A DNA stretch of 64,000 nucleotides from Vespa crabro (GCF_910589235.1 NC_060965.1:8166755-8230754); one strand, 5' to 3'; positions 13,319 to 28,228 are shown, numbered from the stretch's first letter. The notes: generated from the sequence alone by a model not told the origin. A program made the numbers and translations.

Positions 13319-14948
13319 TTATTAATGTTTTTATTATTATTGTTATTATTATTTTTGTTGTTATTGGTGTTGTTGTTATTAATATTATTATTATTATTAT
13401 TATTATTATTGTTATTATTGTTATTGTTGTTATTATTTGTTATTAATGTTATTATTGTTATTATTGTTATTATTGTTATTATTGTTATTATTGTTATTGT
13501 TATTGTTATTATTATTATTGTTGTTATTATTGTTATTATTGTTATTATTGTTATTATTGTTATCAGTATTATTGTTATTGTTGTTATTATTGCTATTGTT
13601 ATTGTTGTTATTGTTGTTATTATTGTTATTGTTGTTATTATTATTATTATTGTTATTAATGTTATATTGTTATTATTGTTATTGTTGTTATTGTTATTAT
13701 TGTTATTGTTGTTATTGTTGTTATTGTTGTTATTAATGTTATTGTTGTTATTGTTGTTATTATTGTTATTTTTATTGTTGTTATTCTTCTTATTATTATT
13801 ATTATTGTTATTATTGTTATTGTTGTTATTATTGTTATTATTGTTGTTATTGTTAATGTGGTTATTATTGTTATTGTTGTTATTGTTGTTGTTATTGTTA
13901 TAGTTGTTATTGTTGTTATTATTGTTACTATTGTTATTGTTGTTAATATTGTTATTTTTGTTATTGTTGTTATTATTGTTCTTATTGTTTTTATGGATAT
14001 TGTTGTAATTATTGTTATTGTTGTTATTGTTGTTATTGTTGTTATTATTGTTATTATTGATATTATTGTTATTATTGTTATTGTTATTGCTATTATTGTT
14101 ATTATTGTTATTATTGTTATTATTGTTCTTATTGCTATTATTGTTATTATTGTTATTAGTGTTATTAATGTTATTACTGTTATTATTGTTGTTATTATTA
14201 ATGTGGTTATTATTGTTATTGTTGTTATTGTTGTTGTTATTGTTATAGTTCTTATTGTTGTTATTATTGTTACTACTGTTATTGTTGTTAATATTGTTAT
14301 TTTTGTTATTGTTGTTATTATTGTTGTTATTGTATTTATGGTTATTGTTGTAATTATTGTTATTGTTGTTATTGTTTTTATTGTTGTTGTTATTGTTGTT
14401 ATTGTTTTTATTGTTATTGTGGTTATTATTGTTATTATTGTTATTATAATTATTATTGTAATTAATGTTATATTGTTATTATTGTTATTATTGTTATTAT
14501 TGTTATTATTGTTATTGTTATTGTTATTATTGTTATTATTGTTAGTATTGCTATTAATGTTCTTATTGCTTTATTGTTATTATTGTTATTAGTGTTATTA
14601 ATGTTATAATCGTTATTGTTGTTATTATTGTTATTGTTGTTATTGTTGTTATTATTGTTATTGTTGTTATTGTAGTTATTATTGTTGTTATTGTTGTTAT
14701 TGTTTTGTTGTTATTATTGTTATTGTTATTGTTATTATTGTTATTATTGTTATTGTTATTGCTGTTATTATTGTTATTGTTATTGTTATTATTGTTATTG
14801 TTGTTATTATTGTTATTTTTATTGTTGTTATTCTTCTTATTATTATTATTATTGTTATTATTGTTATTGTTGTTATTATTGTTATTATTGTTCTTATTGT
14901 TATTGATGTTATTATTGTTATTGTTGCTATTGTTGATATTGTTGTTAT

Positions 14949-15309
14949 TATTGTTATTATTGTTGTTATTGTTATTGCTGTTATTATTCTTATTATTGTT
15001 GTTATTGTTATTATTGTATTTATTGATTTTGTTGTTATTATTGTTGTTATTATTGTTATTGTTGTTTTTGTTAGTATTGTTATTATTGTTATTATTGTTC
15101 TTATTGCTATTATTGTTATTATTGTTATTATTGTTATTAGTGTTATTAATGTTATTATCGTTATTGTTGTTACTGTTGTTATTGTTGTTATTATTTTTAT
15201 TATAATTATTGTTGTTATTGTTGTTATTATTGTTATTATTGTTATTATTATTATTATTATTAACGTTATATTGTTATTATTGTTATTGTTGTTATTGTTG
15301 TTATTATTG
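14949..15309 (+). repeat. Mosaic linker between M2 and M3
   Basis: About 360 bp combining pieces seen elsewhere: a TTGATTTTG word (15027) like those heading the MILLL-type blocks at 19251 and 23788, directly followed by the CTTATTGCT/ATTAGTG segment and the AACGTT palindrome (15262). The intervening several hundred bases present at 19.3-19.8 kb are missing, so this looks like a block shortened by an internal deletion. Confidence 0.6.
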
Positions 15310-16907
15310 TTGTTATTGTTGTTATTATTGTTATTATTGTTCTTATTGTTATTGATGTCATTATTGTTATTGTTGCTATTGTTGATATTGTTGTTATTGT
15401 TATTGTTGTTATAATTGTTATTGTTGTTATTGTTATTATTGTTATTATTGTTATTATTGTTATTATTGTTATTATTGTTATTATTTTTATTGTTATTGTT
15501 GTTATTATTGTTATTGTTATTGTTGTTATTATTGTTATTGTTATTGTTATTATTGTTATTGTTGTTATTGTTGTTATTATTGTTATTATTGTTATTATAA
15601 TTATTATTGTTATTAATGTTATATTGTTATTATTGTTATTGTTGTTATTGTTGTTATTATTGTTATTATTGTTATTGTTGTTATTATTATTATTGTTGTT
15701 ATTGTTGTTATTACTGTTATTGTTGTTATTGTTGTTATTATTGTTATTTTTGTTATTATTGTTGTTATTGATATTGTTGTTATTATTCTTATTATTGTTG
15801 TTATTGTTATTATTGTTATTATTGATATTGTTGTTATTATTGTTATTGTTGTTTTTGTTATTGTTATTATTGTTATTATTGTTAGTATTGTTATTATTGT
15901 TCTTATTGCTATTATTGTTACTATTGTTATTAGTGTTATTAATGTTATTATCGTTATTGTTGTTATTGTTGTCATTGTTGTTATTGTTGTTATTATTGTT
16001 ATTGTTGTTATTGTTGTTATTATTGTTATTGTTGTTATTGTAGTTATTATTGTTATTATTGTTGTTATTGTTAATGTTGTTATTATTGTTATTGTTGTTA
16101 TTATTATTATTGTTGTTATTGTTGTTATTACTGTTATTATTGTTGTTATTGTTAATGTGGTTATTATTGTTATTGTTGTTATTGTTGTTATTGTTGTTGT
16201 TATTGTTATAGTTGTTATTGTTGTTATTATTGTTACTATTGTTATTGTTGTTATTGTTGTTATTGTTGTTGTTATTGTTATAGTTGTTATTGTTGATATT
16301 ATTGTTACTATTGTTATTGTTGTTAATATTGTTATTTTTGTTATTGTTGTTATTATTGTTCTTATTGTTTTTATGGATATTGTTGTAATTATTGTTATTG
16401 TTGTTATTGTTGTTCTTATTGCTATTATTGTTATTATTGTTATTAGTGTTATTGTTATTGCTATTATTGTTATTATTGTTATTATTGTTATTATTGTTCT
16501 TATTGCTATTATTGTTATTATTGTTATTAGTGTTATTAATGTTATTATCGGTATTGTTGTTATTGTTGTTATTGTTGTTATTGTTGTTATTATTTTTATT
16601 ATAGTTATTGTTGTTATTATTGTTATTGTTGTTATTGTTGTTATTATTGTTATTATTGTTATTATTATTATTATTGTTATTAATGTTATATTGTTATTAT
16701 TGTTATTATTGTTATTGTTATTGTCATTATTATTATTGTTGTTATTATTGTTATTATTATTATTATTGTTATTGTTGTTATTATTGTTATTGTTATTATT
16801 GTTATTATTATTATTTTTATTATTATTATTATTATCCTAATTGTTATTAATGTTTTTATTATTATTGTTATTATTATTTTTGTTGTTATTGGTGTTGTTG
16901 TTATTAA

Positions 16908-16938
<31 letters not shown>

Positions 16939-17290
16939 GTTATTATTGTTATTGTTGTTATTATTTGTTATTAATGTTATTATTGTTATTATTGTTATTA
17001 TTGTTATTATTGTTATTATTGTTATTGTTATTGTTATTATTATTATTGTTGTTATTATTGTTATTATTGTTATTATTGTTATTATTGTTATCAGTATTAT
17101 TGTTATTGTTGTTATTATTGCTATTGTTATTGTTGTTATTGTTGTTATTATTGTTATTGTTGTTATTATTATTATTATTGTTATTAATGTTATATTGTTA
17201 TTATTGTTATTGTTGTTATTGTTATTATTGTTATTGTTGTTATTGTTGTTATTGTTGTTATTAATGTTATTGTTGTTATTGTTGTTATTA
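15310..17290 (+). repeat. Unit M3, shortened copy of the 3.59-kb type
   Basis: 15310 to about 16545 matches 11311-12546 at an offset of 3999. From about 16547 on it matches 13021 onward at 3525-3528. The drop of about 474 bp means a segment equivalent to about 12546-13020 is absent. The edges of that segment in M2 are a long direct repeat (12481-12540 and 12961-13020 read identically), so loss by recombination or slippage between them is the natural explanation. TATCCTAATTG is at 16836. Confidence 0.72.
16803..16843 (+). repeat. TATCC cassette 5, 11 triplets with TTT at the fifth
   Basis: Unit M3. The fifth triplet is TTT. Cassettes 8 and 11 carry the same interruption, linking this block to the 26.4 and 38.0 kb blocks. 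Confidence 0.9.
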
Positions 17291-18614
17291 TTGTTATTTT
17301 TATTGTTGTTATTCTTCTTATTATTATTATTACTGTTATTATTGTTATTGTTGTTATTATTGTTATTATTGTTGTTATTGTTAATGTGGTTATTATTGTT
17401 ATTGTTGTTATTGTTGTTATTGTTGTTGTTATTGTTATAGTTGTTATTGTTGTTATTATTGTTACTATTGTTATTGTTGTTAATATTGTTATTTTTGTTA
17501 TTGTTGTTATTATTGTTCTTATTATTTTTATGGATATTGTTGTAATTATTGTTATTGTTGTTATTGTTGTTATTGTTGTTATTATTGATATTATTGTTAT
17601 TATTGTTATTATTGTTATTGTTATTGCTATTATTGTTATTATTGTTATTATTGTTATTATTGTTCTTATTGCTATTATTGTTATTATTGTTATTAGTGTT
17701 ATTAATGTTATTACTGTTATTATTGTTGTTATTATTAATGTGGTTATTATTGTTATTGTTGTTATTGTTGTTGTTATTGTTATAGTTCTTATTGTTGTTA
17801 TTATTGTTACTACTGTTATTGTTGTTAATATTGTTATTTTTGTTATTGTTGTTATTATTGTTGTTATTGTATTTATGGTTATTGTTGTAATTATTGTTAT
17901 TGTTGTTATTGTTGTTATTGTTGTTGTTATTGTTGTTATTGTTTTTATTGTTATTGTGGTTATTATTGTTATTGTTGTTATTGTTATTATTGTTATTGTT
18001 ATTGTTATTATAGTTATTATTGCTATTGTTGTTATTGTTGTTATTGTTATTGTTGTTATTATTGTTATTGTTGTTATTGTTATTATTGTTGTTATTGTTA
18101 TTATTGTTATTATTGTTATTATTGTTATTATTGTTATTATTGTTATTGTTATTGTTATTATTATTATTGTTGTTATTATTGTTATTATTGTTATTATTGT
18201 TATTATTGTTATCAGTATTATTGTTATTGTTGTTATTATTGCTATTGTTATTGTTGTTATTGTTGTTATTATTGTTATTGTTGTTATTATTATTATTATT
18301 GTTATTTATGTTATATTGTTATTATTGTTATTGTTGTTATTGTTATTATTGTTATTGTTGTTATTATTGTTATTATTATTATTATTGTTATTGTTGTTAT
18401 TATTGTTATTGTTATTATTGTTATTATTATTATTATTATTATTGTTGTTATTGTTGTTATTATTGTTATTATTGTTATTATTATTATTATTGTTATTAAT
18501 GTTATATTGTTATTATTGTTATTATTGTTATTGTTATTGTCATTATTATTATTGTTGTTATTATTGTTATTATTATTATTATTGTTATTGTTGTTATTAT
18601 TGTTATTGTTATTA

Positions 18615-18618
<4 letters not shown>

Positions 18619-18654
<36 letters not shown>

Positions 18655-18662
18655 CCTAATTG
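18619..18662 (+). repeat. TATCC cassette 6, 12 TAT triplets
   Basis: First cassette of unit A, 1819 bp after cassette 5. Identical in tract length to its B and C counterparts at 34806 and 46411. Confidence 0.9.
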
Positions 18663-18726
18663 TTATTAATGTTTTTATTATTATTGTTATTATTATTTTT
18701 GTTGTTATTGGTGTTGTTGTTATTAA

Positions 18727-18757
<31 letters not shown>

Positions 18758-21148
18758 GTTATTATTGTTATTGTTGTTATTATTTGTTATTAATGTTATT
18801 ATTGTTATTATTGTTATTATTGTTATTATTGTTATTATTGTTATTGTTATTGTTATTATTATTATTGTTGTTATTATTGTTATTATTGTTATTATTGTTA
18901 TTATTGTTATCAGTATTATTGTTATTGTTGTTATTATTGCTATTGTTATTGTTGTTATTGTTGTTATTATTGTTATTGTTGTTATTATTATTATTATTGT
19001 TATTAATGTTATATTGTTATTATTGTTATTGTTGTTATTGTTATTATTGTTATTGTTGTTATTGTTGTTATTGTTGTTATTAATGTTATTGTTGTTATTG
19101 TTGTTATTATTGTTATTTTTATTGTTGTTATTCTTCTTATTATTATTATTATTGATATTATTGTTATTGTTGTTATTATTTTTATTATTGTTGTTATTGT
19201 TATTGTTGTTATTATTCTTATTATTGTTGTTATTGTTATTATTGTTATAATTGATTTTGTTGTTATTATTGTTGTTATTATTGTTATTGTTGTTTTTGTT
19301 AGTATTGTTATTATTGTTATTGTTGTTATTGTTGATATTATTGTTATTATTGTTATTATTGTTATTATTGTTATTATTGTTATTGTTGTTATTGTTGTTA
19401 TTATTGTTATTATTGTTATTGTTGTTATTATTATTATTGTTGTTATTGTTGTTATTACTGTTATTGTTGTTATTGTTGTTATTGTTGTTATTTTTGTTGT
19501 TATTGTTATAGTTATTGTTGTTATTATTCTTATTATTATTGTTACTGTTATTATTGTTATTATTGATATTATTGTTATTATTGTTATTGTTATTGTTGTT
19601 ATTATTGTTATTGTTATTGTTATTATTGTTATTATTGTTATTATTGTTATTATTGTTATTATTGTTATTATTGTTCTTATTGCTATTATTGTTATTATTG
19701 TTATTATTGTTATTAGTGTTATTAATGTTATTATCGTTATTGTTGTTACTGTTGTTATTGTTGTTATTATTTTTATTATAGTTATTGTTGTTATTGTTGT
19801 TATTATTGTTATTATTGTTATTATTATTATTATTATTAACGTTATATTGTTATTATTGTTATTGTTGTTATTGTTGTTATTATTGTTGTTATTGTTGTTA
19901 TTATTGTTATTATTGTTCTTATTGTTATTGATGTTATTATTGTTATTGTTGCTATTGTTGATATTGTTGTTATTGTTATTGTTGTTATTATTGTTATTGT
20001 TGTTATTGTTATTATTGTTATTATTGTTATTATTGTTATTATTGTTATTATTTTTATTGTTATTGTTGTTATTATTGTTATTGTTATTGTTGTTATTATT
20101 GTTATTGTTATTGTTATTATTGTTATTGTTGTTATTGTTGTTATTATTTTTATTATTGTTATTATAATTATTATTGTTATTAATGTTATATTGTTATTAT
20201 TGTTATTGTTGTTATTGTTGTTATTATTGTTATTATTGTTATTGTTGTTATTATTATTATTGTTGTTATTGTTGTTATTACTGTTATTGTTGTTATTGTT
20301 GTTATTATTGTTATTTTTGTTATTATTGTTGTTATTGATATTGTTGTTATTATTCTTATTATTGTTGTTATTGTTATTACTGTTATTATTGATATTGTTG
20401 TTATTATTGTTATTGTTGTTTTTGTTATTGTTATTATTGTTATTATTGTTAGTATTGTTATTATTGTTCTTATTGCTATTATTGTTACTATTGTTATTAG
20501 TGTTATTAATGTTATTATCGTTATTGTTGTTATTGTTGTCATTGTTGTTATTGTTGTTATTATTGTTATTGTTGTTATTGTTGTTATTATTGTTATTGTT
20601 GTTATTGTAGTTATTATTGTTATTATTGTTGTTATTGTTAATGTTGTTATTATTGTTATTGTTGTTATTATTATTATTGTTGTTATTGTTGTTATTACTG
20701 TTATTATTGTTGTTATTGTTAATGTGGTTATTATTGTTATTGTTGTTATTGTTGTTATTGTTGTTGTTATTGTTATAGTTGTTATTGTTGTTATTATTGT
20801 TACTATTGTTATTGTTGTTATTGTTGTTATTGTTGTTGTTATTGTTATAGTTGTTATTGTTGATATTATTGTTACTATTGTTATTGTTGTTAATATTGTT
20901 ATTTTTGTTATTGTTGTTATTATTGTTCTTATTGTTTTTATGGATATTGTTGTAATTATTGTTATTGTTGTTATTGTTGTTCTTATTGCTATTATTGTTA
21001 TTATTGTTATTAGTGTTATTGTTATTGCTATTATTGTTATTATTGTTATTATTGTTATTATTGTTCTTATTGCTATTATTGTTATTATTGTTATTAGTGT
21101 TATTAATGTTATTACTGTTATTATTGTTGTTATTATTAATGTGGTTAT

Positions 21149-21190
21149 TCTTGTTTTTGTTGTTATTGTTGTTGTTATTTTTATAGTTTT
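21149..21190 (+). other. Private variant cluster in block A1
   Basis: Where the sister copies (25.69, 37.29, 48.90 and 53.45 kb) read GTTATTATTGTTTTTG and GTTATAGTTCTT, this copy reads GTTATTCTTGTTTTTG and TTTATAGTTTTT. The GTTTTTG is shared with those sisters; at least three changes within about 40 bp are private. Confidence 0.8.
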
Positions 21191-21835
21191 TATTGTTGTT
21201 ATTATTGTTACTACTGTTATTGTTGTTAATATTGTTATTTTTGTTATTGTTGTTATTATTGTTGTTATTGTATTTATGGTTATTGTTGTAATTATTGTTA
21301 TTGTTGTTATTGTTGTTATTGTTGTTGTTATTGTTGTTATTGTTTTTATTGTTATTGTGGTTATTATTGTTATTGTTGTTATTGTTATTATTGTTATTGT
21401 TATTGTTATTATAGTTATTATTGCTATTGTTGTTATTGTTGTTATTGTTATTGTTGTTATTATTGTTATTGTTGTTATTGTTATTATTGTTATTATTGTT
21501 ATTATTGTTATTATTGTTATTATTGTTATTGTTATTGTTATTATTGTTATTATTGTTATTGTTATTGTTATTATTATTATTGTTGTTATTATTGTTATTA
21601 TTGTTATTATTGTTATTATTGTTATCAGTATTATTGTTATTGTTGTTATTATTGCTATTGTTATTGTTGTTATTGTTGTTATTATTGTTATTGTTGTTAT
21701 TATTATTATTATTGTTATTAATGTTATATTGTTATTATTGTTATTGTTGTTATTGTTATTATTGTTATTGTTGTTATTGTTGTTATTGTTGTTATTAATG
21801 TTATTGTTGTTATTGTTGTTATTATTGTTATTTTT

Positions 21836-23148
21836 ATTGTTGTTATTCTTCTTATTATTATTATTATTGTTATTATTGTTATTGTTGTTATTATTGTTAT
21901 TATTGTTGTTATTGTTAATGTGGTTATTATTGTTATTGTTGTTATTGTTGTTATTGTTGTTGTTATTGTTATAGTTGTTATTGTTGTTATTATTGTTACT
22001 ATTGTTATTGTTGTTAATATTGTTATTTTTGTTATTGTTGTTATTATTGTTCTTATTGTTTTTATGGATATTGTTGTAATTATTGTTATTGTTGTTATTG
22101 TTGTTATTGTTGTTATTATTGATATTATTGTTATTATTGTTATTATTGTTATTGTTATTGCTATTATTGTTATTATTGTTATTATTGTTATTATTGTTCT
22201 TATTGCTATTATTGTTATTATTGTTATTAGTGTTATTAATGTTATTACTGTTATTATTGTTGTTATTATTAATGTGGTTATTATTGTTATTGTTGTTATT
22301 GTTGTTGTTATTGTTATAGTTCTTATTGTTGTTATTATTGTTACTACTGTTATTGTTGTTAATATTGTTATTTTTGTTATTGTTGTTATTATTGTTGTTA
22401 TTGTATTTATGGTTATTGTTGTAATTATTGTTATTGTTGTTATTGTTGTTATTGTTGTTGTTATTGTTGTTATTGTTTTTATTGTTATTGTGGTTATTAT
22501 TGTTATTGTTGTTATTGTTATTATTGTTATTGTTATTGTTATTATAGTTATTATTGCTATTGTTGTTATTGTTGTTATTGTTATTGTTGTTATTATTGTT
22601 ATTGTTGTTATTGTTATTATTGTTATTATTGTTATTATTGTTATTATTGTTATTATTGTTATTATTGTTATTATTGTTATTGTTATTGTTATTATTATTA
22701 TTGTTGTTATTATTGTTATTATTGTTATTATTGTTATTATTGTTATCAGTATTATTGTTATTGTTGTTATTATTGCTATTGTTATTGTTGTTATTGTTGT
22801 TATTATTGTTATTGTTGTTATTATTATTATTATTGTTATTTATGTTATATTGTTATTATTGTTATTGTTGTTATTGTTATTATTGTTATTGTTGTTATTA
22901 TTGTTATTATTATTATTATTGTTATTGTTGTTATTATTGTTATTGTTATTATTGTTATTATTATTATTATTATTATTGTTGTTATTGTTGTTATTATTGT
23001 TATTATTGTTATTATTATTATTATTGTTATTAATGTTATATTGTTATTATTGTTATTATTGTTATTGTTATTGTCATTATTATTATTGTTGTTATTATTG
23101 TTATTATTATTATTATTGTTATTGTTGTTATTATTGTTATTGTTATTA

Positions 23149-23191
<43 letters not shown>

Positions 23192-23263
23192 CCTAATTGT
23201 TATTAATGTTTTTATTATTATTGTTATTATTATTTTTGTTGTTATTGGTGTTGTTGTTATTAA

Positions 23264-23294
<31 letters not shown>

Positions 23295-26101
23295 GTTATT
23301 ATTGTTATTGTTGTTATTATTTGTTATTAATGTTATTATTGTTATTATTGTTATTATTGTTATTATTGTTATTATTGTTATTGTTATTGTTATTATTATT
23401 ATTGTTGTTATTATTGTTATTATTGTTATTATTGTTATTATTGTTATCAGTATTATTGTTATTGTTGTTATTATTGCTATTGTTATTGTTGTTATTGTTG
23501 TTATTATTGTTATTGTTGTTATTATTATTATTATTGTTATTAATGTTATATTGTTATTATTGTTATTGTTGTTATTGTTATTATTGTTATTGTTGTTATT
23601 GTTGTTATTGTTGTTATTAATGTTATTGTTGTTATTGTTGTTATTATTGTTATTTTTATTGTTGTTATTCTTCTTATTATTATTATTATTGTTATTATTG
23701 TTATTGTTGTTATTATTGTTATTATTGTTGTTATTGTTATTGTTGTTATTATTCTTATTATTGTTGTTATTGTTATTATTGTTATAATTGATTTTGTTGT
23801 TATTATTGTTGTTATTATTGTTATTGTTGTTTTTGTTAGTATTGTTATTATTGTTATTGTTGTTATTGTTGATATTATTGTTATTATTGTTATTATTGTT
23901 ATTATTGTTATTATTGTTATTGTTGTTATTGTTGTTATTATTGTTATTATTGTTATTGTTGTTATTATTATTATTGTTGTTATTGTTGTTATTACTGTTA
24001 TTGTTGTTATTGTTGTTATTGTTGTTATTTTTGTTGTTATTGTTATAGTTATTGTTGTTATTATTCTTATTATTATTGTTACTGTTATTATTGTTATTAT
24101 TGATATTATTGTTATTATTGTTATTGTTATTGTTGTTATTATTGTTATTGTTATTGTTATTATTGTTATTATTGTTATTATTGTTATTATTGTTATTATT
24201 GTTATTATTGTTCTTATTGCTATTATTGTTATTATTGTTATTATTGTTATTAGTGTTATTAATGTTATTATCGTTATTGTTGTTACTGTTGTTATTGTTG
24301 TTATTATTTTTATTATAGTTATTGTTGTTATTGTTGTTATTATTGTTATTATTGTTATTATTATTATTATTATTAACGTTATATTGTTATTATTGTTATT
24401 GTTGTTATTGTTGTTATTATTGTTGTTATTGTTGTTATTATTGTTATTATTGTTCTTATTGTTATTGATGTTATTATTGTTATTGTTGCTATTGTTGATA
24501 TTGTTGTTATTGTTATTGTTGTTATTATTGTTATTGTTGTTATTGTTATTATTGTTATTATTGTTATTATTGTTATTATTGTTATTATTGTTATTATTTT
24601 TATTGTTATTGTTGTTATTATTGTTATTGTTATTGTTGTTATTATTGTTATTGTTATTGTTATTATTGTTATTGTTGTTATTGTTGTTATTATTGTTATT
24701 ATTGTTATTATAATTATTATTGTTATTAATGTTATATTGTTATTATTGTTATTGTTGTTATTGTTGTTATTATTGTTATTATTGTTATTGTTGTTATTAT
24801 TATTATTGTTGTTATTGTTGTTATTACTGTTATTGTTGTTATTGTTGTTATTATTGTTATTTTTGTTATTATTGTTGTTATTGATATTGTTGTTATTATT
24901 CTTATTATTGTTGTTATTGTTATTATTGTTATTATTGATATTGTTGTTATTATTGTTATTGTTGTTTTTGTTATTGTTATTATTGTTATTATTGTTAGTA
25001 TTGTTATTATTGTTCTTATTGCTATTATTGTTACTATTGTTATTAGTGTTATTAATGTTATTATCGTTATTGTTGTTATTGTTGTCATTGTTGTTATTGT
25101 TGTTATTATTGTTATTGTTGTTATTGTTGTTATTATTGTTATTGTTGTTATTGTAGTTATTATTGTTATTATTGTTGTTATTGTTAATGTTGTTATTATT
25201 GTTATTGTTGTTATTATTATTATTGTTGTTATTGTTGTTATTACTGTTATTATTGTTGTTATTGTTAATGTGGTTATTATTGTTATTGTTGTTATTGTTG
25301 TTATTGTTGTTGTTATTGTTATAGTTGTTATTGTTGTTATTATTGTTACTATTGTTATTGTTGTTATTGTTGTTATTGTTGTTGTTATTGTTATTGTTGT
25401 TATTGTTGATATTATTGTTACTATTGTTATTGTTGTTAATATTGTTATTTTTGTTATTGTTGTTATTATTGTTCTTATTGTTTTTATGGATATTGTTGTA
25501 ATTATTGTTATTGTTGTTATTGTTGTTCTTATTGCTATTATTGTTATTATTGTTATTAGTGTTATTGTTATTGCTATTATTGTTATTATTGTTATTATTG
25601 TTATTATTGTTCTTATTGCTATTATTGTTATTATTGTTATTAGTGTTATTAATGTTATTACTGTTATTATTGTTGTTATTATTAATGTGGTTATTATTGT
25701 TTTTGTTGTTATTGTTGTTGTTATTGTTATAGTTCTTATTGTTGTTATTATTGTTACTACTGTTATTGTTGTTAATATTGTTATTTTTGTTATTGTTGTT
25801 ATTATTGTTGTTATTGTATTTATGGTTATTGTTGTAATTATTGTTATTGTTGTTATTGTTGTTATTGTTGTTGTTATTGTTGTTATTGTTTTTATTGTTA
25901 TTGTGGTTATTATTGTTATTGTTGTTATTGTTATTATTGTTATTGTTATTGTTATTATAGTTATTATTGCTATTGTTGTTATTGTTGTTATTGTTATTGT
26001 TGTTATTATTGTTATTGTTGTTATTGTTATTATTGTTATTATTGTTATTATTGTTATTATTGTTATTGTTATTGTTATTATTGTTATTATTGTTATTATT
26101 G
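21836..26101 (+). repeat. 4.54-kb tandem block A2
   Basis: Tandem copy of A1. The match ends near 26101 (equivalent to 21555), where A2 continues GTTATTATTGTTCTTATTGCT and A1 continues into TATTATTATTG. The sequence after 26101 resembles the end of M3 (16.5-17.3 kb), carrying TATCC at 26450 with the same TTT interruption. Confidence 0.7.
23153..23199 (+). repeat. TATCC cassette 7, 13 TAT triplets
   Basis: Second cassette of unit A, 4537 bp after the first. It has no counterpart in unit B. Confidence 0.9.
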
Positions 26102-26416
26102 TTATTATTGTTCTTATTGCTATTATTGTTATTATTGTTATTAGTGTTATTAATGTTATTATCGGTATTGTTGTTATTGTTGTTATTGTTGTTATTGTTG
26201 TTATTATTTTTATTATAGTTATTGTTGTTATTATTGTTATTGTTGTTATTGTTGTTATTATTGTTATTATTGTTATTATTATTATTATTGTTATTAATGT
26301 TATATTGTTATTATTGTTATTATTGTTATTGTTATTGTCATTATTATTATTGTTGTTATTATTGTTATTATTATTATTATTGTTATTGTTGTTATTATTG
26401 TTATTGTTATTATTGT

Positions 26417-26457
26417 TATTATTATTATTTTTATTATTATTATTATTATCCTAATTG
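26417..26457 (+). repeat. TATCC cassette 8, 11 triplets with TTT at the fifth
   Basis: Third cassette of unit A, of the interrupted type seen in M3. It lies 3258 bp after cassette 7. Confidence 0.9.
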
Positions 26458-26521
26458 TTATTAATGTTTTTATTATTATTGTTATTATTATTTTTGTTGT
26501 TATTGGTGTTGTTGTTATTAA

Positions 26522-26552
<31 letters not shown>

Positions 26553-26915
26553 GTTATTATTGTTATTGTTGTTATTATTTGTTATTAATGTTATTATTGT
26601 TATTATTGTTATTATTGTTATTATTGTTATTATTTTTATTGTTATTGTTATTATTATTATTGTTGTTATTATTGTTATTATTGTTATTATTGTTATTATT
26701 GTTATCAGTATTATTGTTATTGTTGTTATTATTGCTATTGTTATTGTTGTTATTGTTGTTATTATTGTTATTGTTGTTATTATTATTATTATTGTTATTA
26801 ATGTTATATTGTTATTATTGTTATTGTTGTTATTGTTATTATTGTTATTGTTGTTATTGTTGTTATTGTTGTTATTAATGTTATTGTTGTTATTGTTGTT
26901 ATTATTGTTATTTTT

Positions 26916-28228
26916 ATTGTTGTTATTCTTCTTATTATTATTATTATTGTTATTATTGTTATTGTTGTTATTATTGTTATTATTGTTGTTATTGTTAATG
27001 TGGTTATTATTGTTATTGTTGTTATTGTTGTTATTGTTGTTGTTATTGTTATAGTTGTTATTGTTGTTATTATTGTTACTATTGTTATTGTTGTTAATAT
27101 TGTTATTTTTGTTATTGTTGTTATTATTGTTCTTATTGTTTTTATGGATATTGTTGTAATTATTGTTATTGTTGTTATTGTTGTTATTGTTGTTATTATT
27201 GATATTATTGTTATTATTGTTATTATTGTTATTGTTATTGCTATTATTGTTATTATTGTTATTATTGTTATTATTGTTCTTATTGCTATTATTGTTATTA
27301 TTGTTATTAGTGTTATTAATGTTATTACTGTTATTATTGTTGTTATTATTAATGTGGTTATTATTGTTATTGTTGTTATTGTTGTTGTTATTGTTATAGT
27401 TCTTATTGTTGTTATTATTGTTACTACTGTTATTGTTGTTAATATTGTTATTTTTGTTATTGTTGTTATTATTGTTGTTATTGTATTTATGGTTATTGTT
27501 GTAATTATTGTTATTGTTGTTATTGTTGTTATTGTTGTTGTTATTGTTGTTATTGTTTTTATTGTTATTGTGGTTATTATTGTTATTGTTGTTATTGTTA
27601 TTATTGTTATTGTTATTGTTATTATAGTTATTATTGCTATTGTTGTTATTGTTGTTATTGTTATTGTTGTTATTATTGTTATTGTTGTTATTGTTATTAT
27701 TGTTATTATTGTTATTATTGTTATTATTGTTATTATTGTTATTATTGTTATTATTGTTATTGTTATTGTTATTATTATTATTGTTGTTATTATTGTTATT
27801 ATTGTTATTATTGTTATTATTGTTATCAGTATTATTGTTATTGTTGTTATTATTGCTATTGTTATTGTTGTTATTGTTGTTATTATTGTTATTGTTGTTA
27901 TTATTATTATTATTGTTATTTATGTTATATTGTTATTATTGTTATTGTTGTTATTGTTATTATTGTTATTGTTGTTATTATTGTTATTATTATTATTATT
28001 GTTATTGTTGTTATTATTGTTATTGTTATTATTGTTATTATTATTATTATTATTATTGTTGTTATTGTTGTTATTATTGTTATTATTGTTATTATTATTA
28101 TTATTGTTATTAATGTTATATTGTTATTATTGTTATTATTGTTATTGTTATTGTCATTATTATTATTGTTGTTATTATTGTTATTATTATTATTATTGTT
28201 ATTGTTGTTATTATTGTTATTGTTATTA

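Larger units (their letters stand above)
11319..14948 (+). repeat. 3.59-kb unit M2
   Basis: It repeats M1 in order, with TATCCTAATTG at 13311 and the late slip cluster (GCTTTATTG near 14571, TTTTGTTG near 14703). It has private triplet indels near 13860, 14000-14070 and 14610, and GTCGTT, a private CpG, near 12696. The start of a third copy is seen at about 14890, but similarity is lost near 14948 and resumes at about 15310. Confidence 0.75.
17290..21835 (+). repeat. 4.54-kb tandem block A1
   Basis: It is repeated downstream at offsets of 4534 to 4546 bp: TTAATGTGG 17386/21920, TATCC 18655/23192, AACGTT 19838/24375, minus-strand I/T frames 20186/24732, TTAATGTGG 20724/25270. The changes of offset are 3 or 9 bp. 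A1 has private variants at ATTGATATTATTG (about 19155) and TTATTTTTATTATTG (about 19185 and 20145), and a cluster at 21149-21190. Confidence 0.75.
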
